NCBI GenBank assembly: GCA_030272585.1
Contig: BSYQ01000006.1
Span: forward strand, 2,567,001 to 2,631,000
Direction of reading: 5' to 3'
Length of the DNA stretch: 64,000 nucleotides
DNA from: Bryopsis sp. KO-2023
Taxonomy: Eukaryota > Chlorophyta > Ulvophyceae > Bryopsidales > Bryopsidaceae
Part shown: positions 1-11,602 of the stretch, piece after piece
Numbering within the stretch: the stretch's first letter is position 1
Layout of the letters: each line of letters begins with the position of its first letter
Translations under genes and position numbers: made by a program
The notes under the pieces: model-generated
Databases searched by the model: none
What the model was told of the DNA's origin: nothing
The model's input: the letters and a program-made list of their open reading frames with translations, nothing else

Positions 1-597
1 AACGGACCCTCGATCGTTGATCGTTTTCGACGCGTTGAGCATCTTCTGCTGATTGGTTGGAGCGACTTCCGCCCCCCCCACGAGGACGTCAGATTCCGGA
101 AACGAATGCATTGCCCTCGCGTCCAATCCTTCGTCGATGCTGTCGATCGAGTCTGGGGAAAAAAACACTGCGGGGCGCCGGACGGCATTCGAAACCTCCA
201 CGACCTCCTCTACGCAGGGCCTGGAGAACAGTCACGAAAGTTGCTGCGAGTTAATGTCGCTCCACCAGTTGAAACACGAATCTGAACACCATGCAGAGGG
301 GAGGAAGGGGGGGGGGGGGGAGAACGCCACTTGCCTCTCTGGCTCCTCAGCATCGCTGTTTTCGCAATCGTCGATCAACGACTCGTAGGTCGCGTAACCG
401 CGCGCTCCCAGCGAGAGGGTTCTCGGTGGCTTCGACTTATTTTTCGGGGAGCCTTCGAGTATGGTGCCGAGGGAGGCGAGTCTGGTATATTGCTCAGAGA
501 ATCCGTCCGCCGCAAATTTCCTCTCCGATCCGCGACCTCCGTTCGCTTTCTTCCAGAGCTCGAACTTCTTTCGTTTGCCTCCCATCCAGGCCAGCAT
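1..597 (-). CDS. Unrecognised acidic protein, 5' end of gene (partial, two exons)
   Basis: Two exons are visible: 597-335 and 220-1, the second running off the window. Exon 1 from the ATG at 597 gives an N-terminus MLAWMGGKRKKFELWKKANG, basic at first and acidic later (SLIDDCENSDAEEPER). Exon 2 continues open to the window edge with PCVEEVVEVSNAVRRPAVFF and further acidic, serine-rich sequence. The only splice that keeps exon 2 open uses a GC donor (AG|GCAAGT at 334) and the acceptor CCAG ending at 221. A GT donor three bases further on leads to a stop. I recognise no domain. The ATG at 597 is chosen because the upstream in-frame codons are a low-complexity Phe/Leu stretch; an in-frame ATG lies four codons later. 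The gene is head to head with the malate dehydrogenase-like gene. That it is a real gene is fairly likely; its function is unknown. Confidence 0.55.
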
Positions 598-1119
598 GTT
601 GATATCAGCTTTGCGTTTTCTTTCAAGCCAAAGGAAAAAAAAACGCAAACAAACAAACAAAATAATAGTCCAGAGAATCCTGAACGTCGGTGTTTTATTA
701 ACCGTTCCCCTGCCAGATTTTCAAACAGTTCTCTCGCTTGATTTCAGACTTGCCAATCCGTTCAGCCCGCCGCGCGATTTTGAATCTTCCACTTCGGTTT
801 TTTTATTGTCGACGTCGACATCATTCTTTCTTTTTGTTTTTTTAAAGAGGGAACGAAGGATCCAGAAGAACCTCCCAAACAGCAAAAAAAAAGAGCACGA
901 AAAGCTGGAAAAGGATTGGCGCGCTTTCCATCAACGAAACGCACCCAAAATCAGCGAAACGCCAAAACCTGACTTTCATACATCTCGTGCATTACGACGA
1001 TTCTGGACTGTGATTCATTTTCTGGTTTTTCGCGCCCTCCCGTTTTTTCTCCTCTTCCCCTCCCCAGACGTCCCTCCACCCCTTCTCCCTCCACAAGGAA
1101 AAAAAACCACAAAAAGACG
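598..1119. promoter_or_regulatory. Divergent intergenic/promoter region
   Basis: These 522 bp separate two divergently oriented start codons and should hold both promoters and 5' UTRs. The sequence is rich in A and T runs. I see no convincing TATA box in a sensible position for either gene. Bidirectional use is inferred from geometry alone. Confidence 0.4.
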
Positions 1120-4100
1120 ATGAGTCGCCAAGCGTTGATAAAAGTGTTGGAGTTGGTCGGGGCTGCCGCGGTCGGTGCCGCTGGAGTGTTGGCTTTTCCT
1201 CTTGTGCAGAGATGGAGTGCTCAACCAGTCAGGGTGCTGATAACGGGAGCAGCAGGCGAGTTCAGAGGGGGGAAATGGAATGCAAGGGATGAAGAAATCT
1301 CCTGTTTGGCACATTTCCTTGGTGCAAGGCTCCGACCATCGATCATCCACTCAATCATCCCCTGTCACCGAAATCTTGCTGTAGAATTGATCCATCCACA
1401 CTCCTGACTACCTGCAAATCATTCACTGATGAGGTTCTTTTCTGAGGAATTCAATGGATCGGGTGAATGTTGCAAAAAAAGAAAAGGGAAAACCATTGAC
1501 AAGGAAATTGGATTCTTTTCTAGGTCAAATCGGGTATGCATTAGCCCCGCTGGTGGCAAGGGGACAGATGCTCGGTCATTTCACGCCGATCATCTTGCAT
1601 TTGCTGGACATCGGGACCGCTGAAAATGCGCTCAATGGAGTTGCGATGGAGCTGCAAGATGGAAGCTTCCCCCTAGTCCAAGGTTGGGAACCTCAACACA
1701 TTGAGTTTGACCAGCCATAACCTGTATATTAGAAAAAAAAAATATAATCGCCAGGCCACCCACAATGCATAGCTGAAAAGGAATGCTACACTGCCTGAAA
1801 TGGATGTCCTTTTCTGCGCAATCTAACCGTCCAGATTCAGAATCCGGGAATTGCATTTATCCATACCTCTCCAAGCTTCATTTACGTACTTCTGAATGGT
1901 TCTTCAAAATCCAAAATCAACAGTGGGAAGGGGGTTATGTCCTGAATTTATCCCTGTTTTTTTTGTTTTTTGAATCACTACCCCTAACTGTTTGTAAAAT
2001 TACTATCCCTAATTATTTTTTAAAATCACTGTCCCTGATTTTTTGTTGAATCACTATCGCTGACTATCCTTACAAAATTTTTCCCTGATTATTATTTTTT
2101 TATAAATTACTAATGTCCTCAGACGTCCTCGTGACGATCGACGTCGAGGAGGCATGCAAGGACGTGGACGTCGCCATTTTGGTGGCTGGATCCCAGCATC
2201 CCCCCGGAGCGACCACGAAAGACATGCTTTCTCAGAACGTGTCCATTTACAAGTCTCAAGCATCCGCTTTGGCAGAACATGCATCCCGAGACGTCAAGGT
2301 GGAAGAAAACGGTCGGTTTCGGGAGCATGTCTGGTTTTTTTTTAATCGTAGCTGTTTTCTTTTTCTTTTTTTTTTTTTCCTGTGTTGAAAAAGCTAAAGC
2401 TGAGTGTGTTGCAAACTTTTTCATTGGTGGATGTTTGTGAATTTCACCTGCAGTGCTGTGTGGTATTCTCCGAACGTTTTACCCAACAGAACCCAACCAG
2501 GGATTTTTTATCATTTTTTTAAGATCACATCTGATCAGAATCCGATGCTGATGATTTGATTTTAAATTTTCTGTGGTGGTTGGTTTTGATACTGAGGGGG
2601 TTTTCTGTGTTTTTTCTTTGTTTCCTTTTTTTCTTTTTGTGAAGATTGTCGTCGTAGCAAATCCTGCCAACACCAATGCACTCGTATTGAAGGAGCATGC
2701 ACCGTCAATTCCCCCCGAAAACATCACATGTTTGACTAGACTTGATCATAATAGAGCGCTGGCCAGGGTAAGCATTGTCCGGAGACATCCGCTCCCCCAC
2801 ACCGCAACTCTGATAACTATCTAATTTTATTTGTGTTCATTCAATCGATATTTCTCGACTGCTGGTTTTTCCTGCTGAACTTTTCTGGTGCTCCCACCAC
2901 CAGCTTTTGCCACTTTTCAAAATGCCAGTCAAAAATTGGCTTCGAACGGACTACATGGGGCGTTCAGCCTCAATTGAGAAGCAAATTTGTTGCCTTTGTG
3001 TGCAACACATCACTCTTTTCCGTGCGGAGTCACATATTTTTTTCATGTAATTCTATTGATAGTTTCTTGTTCCCGTGCTCTCAGGTGGCGGATCTGGTGG
3101 ATTGCCATGTGACGGACGTCAAAAATGTCGCCATTTGGGGAAACAAAAGTTTCACTCAGTACCCAGACGTCCACCACGCCGTGATCATGGGGTTGCCTGT
3201 CATAGACGTCATCGGGGACGACTGGGTGGAAGAGGATTTTATTGCATCGGTCAAAGAGCGAGAAGCAACCATTTTCGCAGTGAGCCACTCCCCCCTTCTC
3301 CAAATAAATCGATAAATAAATGAATGAAAGTATGTCTTTCTTGCTGTGTCGTTTTGCTGTTTTGGCAAAGGTTTTGTTCAACTCGCTTTTCCTTGTTCTG
3401 GTGTGTTATTGTTTGAGTGGAAAATCAGATAAGATGCTAATAATAGACATGATCCGGGCGGCCTGCCCAGGGAATCCTCCATGAAACTCCCACGCTTTCT
3501 TGTTACTTTGTTTTGTTTTGTGAATTAGATGCACACCAAATTTTTGTGTAATGTTTCTCTTCCCCTTGCTTTTTTTTTGTGATTGGTGCAACGTTTTTTT
3601 TTTTTTTTTGTTGCTTCACCAGGCTCGAAATTTGTCCACCGCCTTGTCGGCTGCCAGTGCTGTGTGCGATCACATGAGGGATTGGCTGAGAGGCACCCCC
3701 CGGGGGGAATGGGTTTCGATGGGAGTGATTTCAGACGGAAGCTACGGGGTGCCCGAGGGTCTCATGTATTCGTTTCCAGTCTACTGCAAGGGTGGGAAGT
3801 GGCAAATAGTCCAAGGTGATTTTCTCTACAAAAAAAGAATCGAAGTGTTGAAGTTTTCAAGAAGATGGCCTGGGATGTACTATGTGCTGCACTGTGTGCC
3901 AAAGCCATGCTTTTTTTTTCGAAAAAAGAAAAATGAAATGTTCGTGATGTCACTGAGCTTCCCTATGATTTCGAAATGAATTTGATTTTTTTTTTGGGGG
4001 GGGGGTTGATGTTTTATTGGTTTTTCGAAAACGTGTGTTTTTTCGCCCCCATGTGTTTCTTAGAGCTTTCGATAGATGAGGCCTCCGAGCAAAGGATGAA

Positions 4101-4197
4101 GGCCACAGCGGATGAATTAGTGGCGGAGAGGGCGATGGCTTTCGAATGTCTTTCAGGGGTGGGTTTTTCATGCCGACACAGATCACACACTTATTAA
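1120..4197 (+). CDS. Malate dehydrogenase-like protein (cytosolic MDH family), probable pseudoenzyme
   Basis: Seven exons: 1120-1255, 1524-1682, 2123-2298, 2645-2767, 3085-3279, 3623-3815 and 4064-4197. They total 1116 nt, or 371 aa, with all phases consistent. Family members reduce oxaloacetate with NADH. Visible family motifs are the dinucleotide loop GAAGQIG (residues 43-49), [15 protein letters not shown] (161-170), TRLDHNRA (188-195, holding the relay Asp191 and Arg194) and [13 protein letters not shown]. Three key residues differ. The catalytic His of the WGNHS motif is Lys219 (IWGNKS), and the two mobile-loop Arg that grip the substrate carboxylate are His124 and Thr130. A 35-residue N-terminal extension contains a hydrophobic stretch (about residues 10-29), which could be a membrane anchor or part of a targeting peptide. 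Intron 1 has a GC donor (CAG|GCGAGT). The fold assignment is secure; ordinary MDH activity is doubtful. Confidence 0.88.
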
Positions 4198-4479
4198 AAA
4201 AAAAATTCAAAAACATAATAAAACTAAACACCACCAACCTCAAACGTTTGCACCACTTTTTTTTTTTTTTGGGGGGGGGGGGGGAGATGGGCCATGGCAG
4301 ACAGGACCCATCAATATTGGTGCATACAGCTGCCTGCTTTCACTTACAACACACAGAACGCTGGCCAATCCATACATATACCCTCTTTCTTTATAATGCA
4401 TAAACAAATTATATATAACACAACAATATATTTTGTGATGTATAATGGAGAACAAGAGGATAAGCTACATTGATCTCTG

Positions 4480-5166
4480 ATTTCGCATGCAAACACCCAT
4501 CCAAAACAATAACCTGAAAAGACTGATATGTGTTGGATAGGCGGGCGGCTCCTGACATTTGGCATCAGTATCGCCGCTCCATTCCAGAGTGGACGTCTTT
4601 CCCTCCGTATTTTTCGGACCATCAGGCACCACCGGCCACCATTCATGCTTTTCCGTGTCGAGATCGCCTGAACCATTTTGGAAAACAGAATCACCCGTCC
4701 AAGGGACCATGGGCAATCATTTCATTTCATGAAAGGAAGTCTTTCGCTATGAACCATGAACGGAATATTTGAAATCGATGATGTTTGTTTGTACCACAAG
4801 ACGCTGTCGCTTTTTTTTTTCTTGTGGTGGTGTCCTCTCACCTGCTCATGTGCGCCAGTCGAAGGCGGATATGAAAAATATCCCCACATCCGAAACCAAA
4901 TGAAGTGGAAAGATTCATCATAAGCCATCGTGGCAAGGTCAATACATTCACCCACTCCCCTCTTTCCCGATTTTTTGCCAGACTTTTCTGGATTTTCAGC
5001 AATCCAAATTTCCACTGCTTTGGACGAAATTGAGCCAGCCCCCAGCAAGCAGCCGAAAGTAGGGCAGCTTCGTGGTCAGTCACCCCTTTCAAATGTCCCC
5101 TCGCTCATGGTCAATGCCATGACGTGCCAGCGATCCGCCACGGCCCCGCCGACATCAAAGAGCCTC
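4480..5166 (-). CDS. Possible minus-strand gene fragment, unrecognised
   Basis: On the minus strand an open segment (about 5163-5084, LFDVGGAVADRWHVMALTMS...) can be spliced in frame by a GT donor at 5083 and a CAG acceptor ending at 5015 to a second segment (5014-4842, VEIWIAENPEKSGKKSGKRG... ending before a GTGAGA donor). A third open stretch near 4667-4480 (DLDTEKHEWWPVVPDGPKNT...) looks protein-like, but its phase does not match the acceptor I can see. The amino-acid composition is ordinary, unlike the surrounding low-complexity frames. I recognise no family and find no clear start. The model is tentative and could be a decayed gene. Confidence 0.3.
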
Positions 5167-7044
5167 CCTCATTAGTCGAGCTCGACAAACACGCCCGCAG
5201 TCACCAAAAAGAACAATTCCCGGCACTCGTAAGCGCCGAGACAACCGAGTTTTTCCCGACCCTATCGGAAACCAAAACCCTCCCGCGAAACAACGGGCAA
5301 AGCGAATCCACCGCTTTCTCGTTCCACATCAACCAAGCAACGCTCAAATCCACGGCCATTTTCCTCACCGTTTTTCCACACCAGAGGCCCGAATCTCGAC
5401 GGAAAGGTGTGGAAGCGGGCAAAAGGGCGTTTGTCAGAACGGTCGGGCACGCGTAGCGTCCGGATTAGTTTTCCTTCCGTCGAACTGACAAACGGTCGGC
5501 GTGAAATCACATTCCATCAGAGCGAAAGCGACCGGAGCAAAAAAAGAAAACACACCCGCTTCCCACACTCTGTTTTTTTTTCTTTCCTTTTTCCTGGTCA
5601 GCATTCGCTCTTTTGGAATTCAGCTTCCGTGTGCCTACTTTCGAAATCGTGGCCTTGATCCAGGAGGTTGAATTTTTCCGTTGCGGTTTCGTGGTGCGCG
5701 CTCGTCTCGGCCCCTTCCTTCGATTTGTTCGTTGTTTCCATAAGGTTAGGTGTGCGTTGGTGGAAATCGAGACGAGAACTAGTGGGGAAAAGAGCATTTA
5801 ACAAGGCCTCAAAAAAAGTTCGCCTTTTCAATCGGAATCATAATTATAAGCCGGGTGTTTTGGTTTCCGTTGACTTTCTACAGGTGTCGGGTTGGTGCTT
5901 GTTGAAAAAAAAAAGGGGGCCGAAAGAAAACGAGACTACGCTTGAGAAAAGCCATAGAGCTGATATTTATATCTATTTTTTGGGGGAAGGGGTCGCGCTG
6001 CTTGCAACGCAACGTTTAGGGAAAAAAAGGGGGTGGAAAAACCAACACACGCGCGCTGAGCGAACGTCGTTGTTCGTTTTTCTTGCCCGGTTTAATTTTT
6101 TCGCTTCATATCCAAATTCTTTTTTGCTTTTTCTTTGTTCTGAAATATATGTAGTATTTTTTTTGTCGGGGTTTTGGTTTAGGAAAAGAAAAGAAATAAA
6201 CAAAAACACACGCACACACGCGCGCGCATATTAATAGGGAGGGAGCGCCCAAGTAACAAGAAACGTTTTTTGTTTTTTTTTTAATTCTTCTTATTGTTAT
6301 CATAAATTTTTTTTCTCGTCGTTCGCGCTTTTTTTTTGGGCGGGGGGAACGTTTGAGCTGCTGCGAGTATGAAGAGGCGGTGCAGTTCCCCGCGTTCGTC
6401 CACTTTTCTGGTTAGCTCCTTTTTTTACTCTTTTTCTGAAGTGGCCCCTCGTTAGTTTTTATTTTTCTATGTTAAAACAGTCGAAACGGCATGGGTCGTC
6501 AAGTTTGAACTTCCTTTTTCACTCAAATATGAGAAAGGTTCTATGTAGACGCACGCGAGTTTGGGTTTTAAAAAAGTGTGAGAAAAGTGTGAGGATGGTT
6601 ATTCCCCCCTTTCCTCCCCCCCCCCTCCAACAAAAAAAAAAAATTCTGTTCTTTTTCTTTAATACTTTTTTTTAGGGGTTTTTCAGAAATTTTCCCTCTT
6701 GAACCAAGAAATGATATTTCAGTAATTCGACCAAAAGTAGAATTTCAGCATCCCCCCCACCCATAAAATTCTTGGAAAAAATGTTGGCCGAAAATGTATG
6801 CATGGATAGAAAACCAAAATGATACCACCCTTTCTCTTTCTTTTTCGATTTTCGATTTTTTTCAATATTGTCGTTCCGGTCCTGAAGGGTTTTCCTCCTG
6901 TGTGTTGTGTCTCTTTTCCCTTTTCTTTTTTTTTCCGATCAGGGCTGGGCTGCTGATTGGCTTGGCAATTTGCTGTGCCTCCACACTTTGACTGCGTCCT
7001 TGTCCAGGAGCGGGAACATACAAACTACCAGAATCCGCGAGAAA
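5167..7044. other. Intergenic, AT-rich with homopolymer tracts
   Basis: Several open frames cross this stretch on both strands. They are dominated by Phe, Lys and Ser runs from poly-T/poly-A tracts, or lack plausible splice borders, and I support none as a gene. The last few hundred bases are presumably promoter and 5' UTR of the kinase gene that follows. A CACACG/CGCGCG microsatellite lies near 6205-6228. Confidence 0.5.
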
Positions 7045-8924
7045 ATGTCGTCCAACCGGCCACCCAGGGATCCCCTTGAGGGTCACCCCCGCTACGAAAA
7101 AATCTCCGACCTCAACAGCGGGAGTTTCGGATTCGTCACGAAAGCCAAAGACAAGTAATAATAATGATACTAAAAAAAAAAGGTCAAAAAAACTGATATA
7201 AAACTGATCTCACCCATGACATTGTCACAGTCTACCTTTTCAAGCAGGGAAAAAAAGAACAACGAAAAAAAAAGGAAAGGAAAGGAAACGGAAAAGAAAA
7301 AAACAAAAACAAAAAATGAAAGGTAAAAAACAAAGAGAAAAGAGAAAAACGATTTGCTGACGGGGGGATGGGGTGGTGCTGTGTTTTTTTTTTTCTTTTT
7401 TTTTCCAAAGAGTGACGGGGAGGACCGTGGCGATCAAATTTCTGCAGAGGGGGGACCGCATCCAGCGATACGTGGAGAGAGAGATTTTGAATCACAAGTC
7501 ATTACGACACCCCCACGTCGTTCAGTTTTACGAGATCTTTCTGACGGAGCAATTCTTGGCAATCGTCATGGAGTATGCCGATCAAGGGGACTTGTTTCTG
7601 TTCGTTCAAGTAAGAAATCCGAGTTTGAAGAACCCCCCCCCCCCCTCTTTCAACTTTCGGAAAAAAAACCAAAAAAAACCGCGATTCTGCGAGGAGAACC
7701 GTCCACCATACTTTTATTGTTATGCAAATGGGTAGCTGATTGGAGCCAGAAATTAATTCAAGAATCCAGCTTTATTTCCCTGCTCCCTTTCTTGTTCGAG
7801 AGGAAAGAGTGAGAAAAACACCCTTAATCCCACTGAAACATATTTAGCCTCCCTATTTCTCACACTTTTTTTTTTAATTTAATTTTCTTCACAGCGACAA
7901 GTCCGTCTCCGTGAAGATTTGGCAAGATGGATATTCCAACAGCTGGTTTTCGGTTTGGATTATTGCCACAAGAGGGGGGTCGCAAATCGAGACGTGAAAC
8001 TGGAAAACGTGTTACTGCAATCAGGCCACAGATTGCCTCTGGTCAAGCTGTGCGATTTCGGATATTCAAAGCATGAAGAATGGGATTCAGCGGCACGGTG
8101 TGTGGAAAATTTTCCTCCCTCAACAAACATTAAGTGAAATCATGCACTGCAAAACCGTCCCTTAAGAATACAACCCCAAGGGTTGTATACATATACATAC
8201 CCAAGGATTTTTGTTGAATTGATAGAAACTGGTTGAAAGATACTTCCCCCCCCCCTTTCCCCTTTTGGTCCATAGTGTGTGGATTTGAAGCTCTCTTTTT
8301 TCTCAACACCACCCCAGCAAGATGTCGATCCATTGCCCCTCGACCGCTGCTTCAACAAGATTTTGCTCAATTCTTGAATCGTGTTGATGTTTTAGGTCTC
8401 GAGTGGGGACACCCGATTACATGGCGCCGGAAGTGGTGAGGACGAGGGAGGGTGCCTACGATGCCAAGATGTCTGACATATGGTCATGCGGGGTGGTTTT
8501 GTTCGTCATGCTGGTCGGGCAATACCCCTTCAGTCGAAACGAGGACAACCGAATGACGGAGGACCAGCGCCAACGCAGCGTCCTGAGCAGAATCATGAGT
8601 CTCAACTATCATTTGCCGAGCGATCTGACGCCTGAGTGCCGAGACTTGATCAAGAAGATCCTCAAGGATGATCCGAAGCAGCGGATCACGATCAGCGAGA
8701 TCATGCAGCATCCTTGGTACAAAGTGGGGCTGCCCCCGAATGCGTTGACCATGAACGATGTTTACTTGAAGGCGTTCGATGAAGCGGGGCTGCAGTCTGA
8801 CGAGGACATCAAAAAGATCGTGGGGGAGAGCAAGGAGTCCAGTGCGGTTTCGGCGAGGGCTGCCAACTTTTCGGACGATTTTATCGATGCTACTCTCGAC
8901 GAAGAATTGGACAATATCGAATGA
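7045..8924 (+). CDS. SnRK2-like serine/threonine protein kinase
   Basis: Four exons: 7045-7154, 7411-7609, 7895-8097 and 8396-8924 (1041 nt, 346 aa), all with GT-AG introns. Kinase motifs in order are the glycine loop NSGSFGFV, with its first Gly replaced by Asn; the ATP-anchoring Lys46 in VAIK; the catalytic loop NRDVKLEN with Asp136; DFG at 157-159; and GTPDYMAPE. The spacing, the LENVLL sequence after the catalytic loop and the acidic C-terminus (DDFIDATLDEELDNIE) fit the SnRK2 group of plant and algal stress kinases. In land plants that group phosphorylates targets in osmotic and ABA signalling. The usual HRD is NRD here, and I recall the same in some algal SnRK2s. The start is the ATG directly before the conserved N-terminus. 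Activity is likely, since the catalytic Asp, Lys and DFG are present. Confidence 0.88.
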
Positions 8925-11104
8925 CAGGGGGTCCTTTGTTTTTTCGTTAGGTTCTTTTTTCTCTTTTTTTTCTTGGTTTGAATGAGGTTTGTTTTGAGTT
9001 TTTTCCCTTTTGGAGAAAAAAAAAGTGGAAAAAAAAGCGAGGACAAGAGAGAATGAAGAAAAAAAACCACAAAAAGGCCTGAAAATATGAGAAAGTGGAA
9101 AATAGCGAGATGGAATTTTGGTAGGGAGGGTGTAGAGGGAAAAAGAAAGAGAGGGGGGGGGAAGAAAAAGAAAAAAAGAAGCTGAGGTTGCCTTTTTGAA
9201 AACAAAAATATGTAGGGAAAAGAAAATCAAAAGAGGAACGGATGTTTGTTTGTTTTTTTTCTCAAAGATGGGAGGGGAAAAGGAGATTCCTAGAACAAAA
9301 TCATAGGGAAGAAAAGGAAAAGAACCAGCGAGATAAAGAAACTCACATTATCAAAGGTGTTTTCGAAAGAACAAAAAAAGAACAAAAAAAAATTCGAAAA
9401 AAAAAATAAGAAACAGGGGAGGGGCAAAAGAAGAGCAAAAAAAAAACCAACAGAAATATTCAAATTCACTCAAGAGTTAAAAAAAAAAAAAAAAAAAAAA
9501 GGAGGGGTAAAACGACGCAAAAAAAAAAAGCAGAGAAAGGAACCAAAAAAAAAAAAGAAAGAACCTTTTTCCACTGACGAATTTTTTTTTAATGATATCT
9601 GTCTTTTCTTGGAGGGGGGGAAACAAAGAACGGAGGTGGCGAGTTGGAACTGGGTAGAATTCACATATAGAAATTGGGCTGTTTTGATCAAATATTTTCC
9701 CTATTTTTTTTGTCCCATATCTTTTGCGCAAGAGGGGTGGCACTGTTGGAACCTGATTGTACGTACTTCGTTTTTTTTTCTTTCTTCTTCTGTAGATGGG
9801 GTAGGTTGAAAAGAAATGTGAAAAGAAATCCTGTTTTTGTGTCAATCAAAATGAAATTTTCCAGATGTTTTTTTTTTGCTGTTTTCTTTTTTTTTTGGGG
9901 GGGGGGCTGCTTCCGATAGACACCCTTTTTTTTCCGACTTCAATTCAAGAACAGAGGGAAAAGTTTTTGCCAGCAAGAGGTGAAAAAGAAACAAGAAACC
10001 CAAATCAAATTTAAAAAAACGGTGAGAATGCCTTTTTCTTCTTTTGGCGATTTTTCTCTGGTTTGGTGGAACGATGGTGAAAATCTTTTTATTTTTTTAA
10101 ATTAAAAATGAACACCACGAAAGAGAGTGCGTCGAGGGACAATAGCAAAACAAAAAGACAAAGCACCAAGACAGGAACTAATAGACGGGAAAAAAAAAGG
10201 GCAAAGAGCGTAGATAAACAATTAAAAAAGGATATCTATATACAAACATATATATATACATATTTCTACATCTGTCTCTATTCTTTTTTTTGGTGGGGGG
10301 GGGGGAGGGTGGACGCATGAAAGGAGTGTTTCTTTCTTCGGGACGAAAAGGGGCACTCATGTCCCCGTATGTTTTGTTCTTTTTCTTTTTTTTTAAATCT
10401 GCACGATCTGCGTTCCTTTGCTGAGGAACAGAAGGTAGAGCCCATGGAGGTGTATGGTGTAATAATGGCTGCGTATTAGTCATGGGAAAGGAAAACAACG
10501 TTTTTATGTACGGACGTTAAGGAAACGGTTGCAGCTTCCCTCTCGCTGGGATGTACGATCTGAATGGAGTTGTTTTTGTGGGGGTGTGGATATTGTCTTG
10601 TGTCGAAAACGCCTTTCTGGCGTTATGTCAAATTCTTGTCAAGTTAAAAGACATTGTATGTGTGTCTGTTGGTGTGCATGACTTGAGACTGTCGAGGACT
10701 TCGATCAAACGGATCAATGGATCAAACAGATCAGATTGGTCGAATTAATGTGGCGTTTGGCATGCTTGACAGAAACTTGGGAAGCAAGAGACGAAAGTTT
10801 GTGATGTTTTCGTCTAAAAGCGAGTAGTTCGCAACAGATGCCACACTCGGAAGTCCAAAAACCGTCCATACAACCAAGAGATAGATCTTTCCTCCCAGAA
10901 AACAACTCACACATTGTTTATGAGTCGAAACTGTGAACTTGTCGAAAAGTCATGTGAAAAGTTCGTCCAATACAATGGCTTTGGCTTTCGTATGGCCCGC
11001 TACTCTACTCTATCCACAATTCTTGTGGTTCCAACACATGCCAGAAACTAACAAACCATTCTCGAGGGTCCAACCCTCACTCATTCCACATAATGTTCCC
11101 TTCG
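8925..11104. other. Intergenic region up to the retroelement array
   Basis: The first part is presumably the 3' UTR of the kinase gene. From about 9000 to 10300 the sequence is very rich in A/T and G homopolymers and yields only Lys/Phe-rich spurious frames. From about 10400 to 11100 it is more complex, but I see no gene, RNA or repeat there. The array's left target duplication ends it. Confidence 0.5.
11100..11104. repeat. Left target-site duplication of element A (CTTCG)
   Basis: CTTCG directly precedes the first base (TG) of the first A LTR. The same five bases directly follow the last CA of the final A LTR. Confidence 0.85.
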
Positions 11105-11602
11105 TGTGGTTTGGAGGGGCATCTTTCAGTCGAATCTGTTTGATTGTTTAGTGTTTAGCTGGGACAGTTGAGTAGATTCTGGTTTTTGCATCGTTTGGTG
11201 GACACACTTCTTAGTCATCAGTGACAGCGCGAGTTTTTGGCAGGTCGGGCGACGTCTCCGTTTCTGGCGCCTGGGGGCGTGTGGACGTTAGTGTTTGCGA
11301 GGGGGCGTTTTTCTGGCGTCTGGGGTGACAGGCGAGTGAGTCGTGGGTTTGTGTTCGTGAGGGGTGCTGCAGGGTGGCGTTTCGGATACCCAGGCTGGGG
11401 TATATTAGGGGGACTGAGTTCGCTGTTGTTTGTAACGGTTTCTGTTTAAGATCAAAGTTTGTGTTTGAGACGGTTGGCTGTTGGAAGCCCCTACGATTGT
11501 GCGTGTTCGTGTCGACGCGACTCTGCGTGTCTCTCTCTCTCAAACCGAACCGTCTGCCACTTCCTCTCCGACTCGACGCATAATGATCACCAGGAAACTA
11601 CA
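11105..11602 (+). repeat. Element A LTR 1
   Basis: This 498-bp LTR starts TGTGGTTTGG and ends AAACTACA, a TG...CA LTR. Its borders were set by comparison with the other three copies and the flanking duplications. It contains a TATA-like box (11401-11407). No ATG occurs between that box and the gag start at 11583, so the gag start codon lies inside the LTR. Confidence 0.88.
11401..11407 (+). promoter_or_regulatory. TATA-like box of element A LTR
   Basis: TATATTA lies about 180 bp upstream of the gag ATG. Initiation about 30 bp downstream would give an R-U5 leader of roughly 150 nt. In the last LTR the DNA transposon D sits just upstream of this box. Confidence 0.5.

Noticed and set aside
5668-6234. 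188-codon plus-strand frame before the kinase
   Set aside because: It lacks an ATG at its start, is rich in Phe, Lys and Arg from homopolymers, and has no recognisable motif.
9357-9809. 150-codon Lys-rich frame downstream of the kinase gene
   Set aside because: It is built almost wholly of poly-A tracts, with no domain or splice context.
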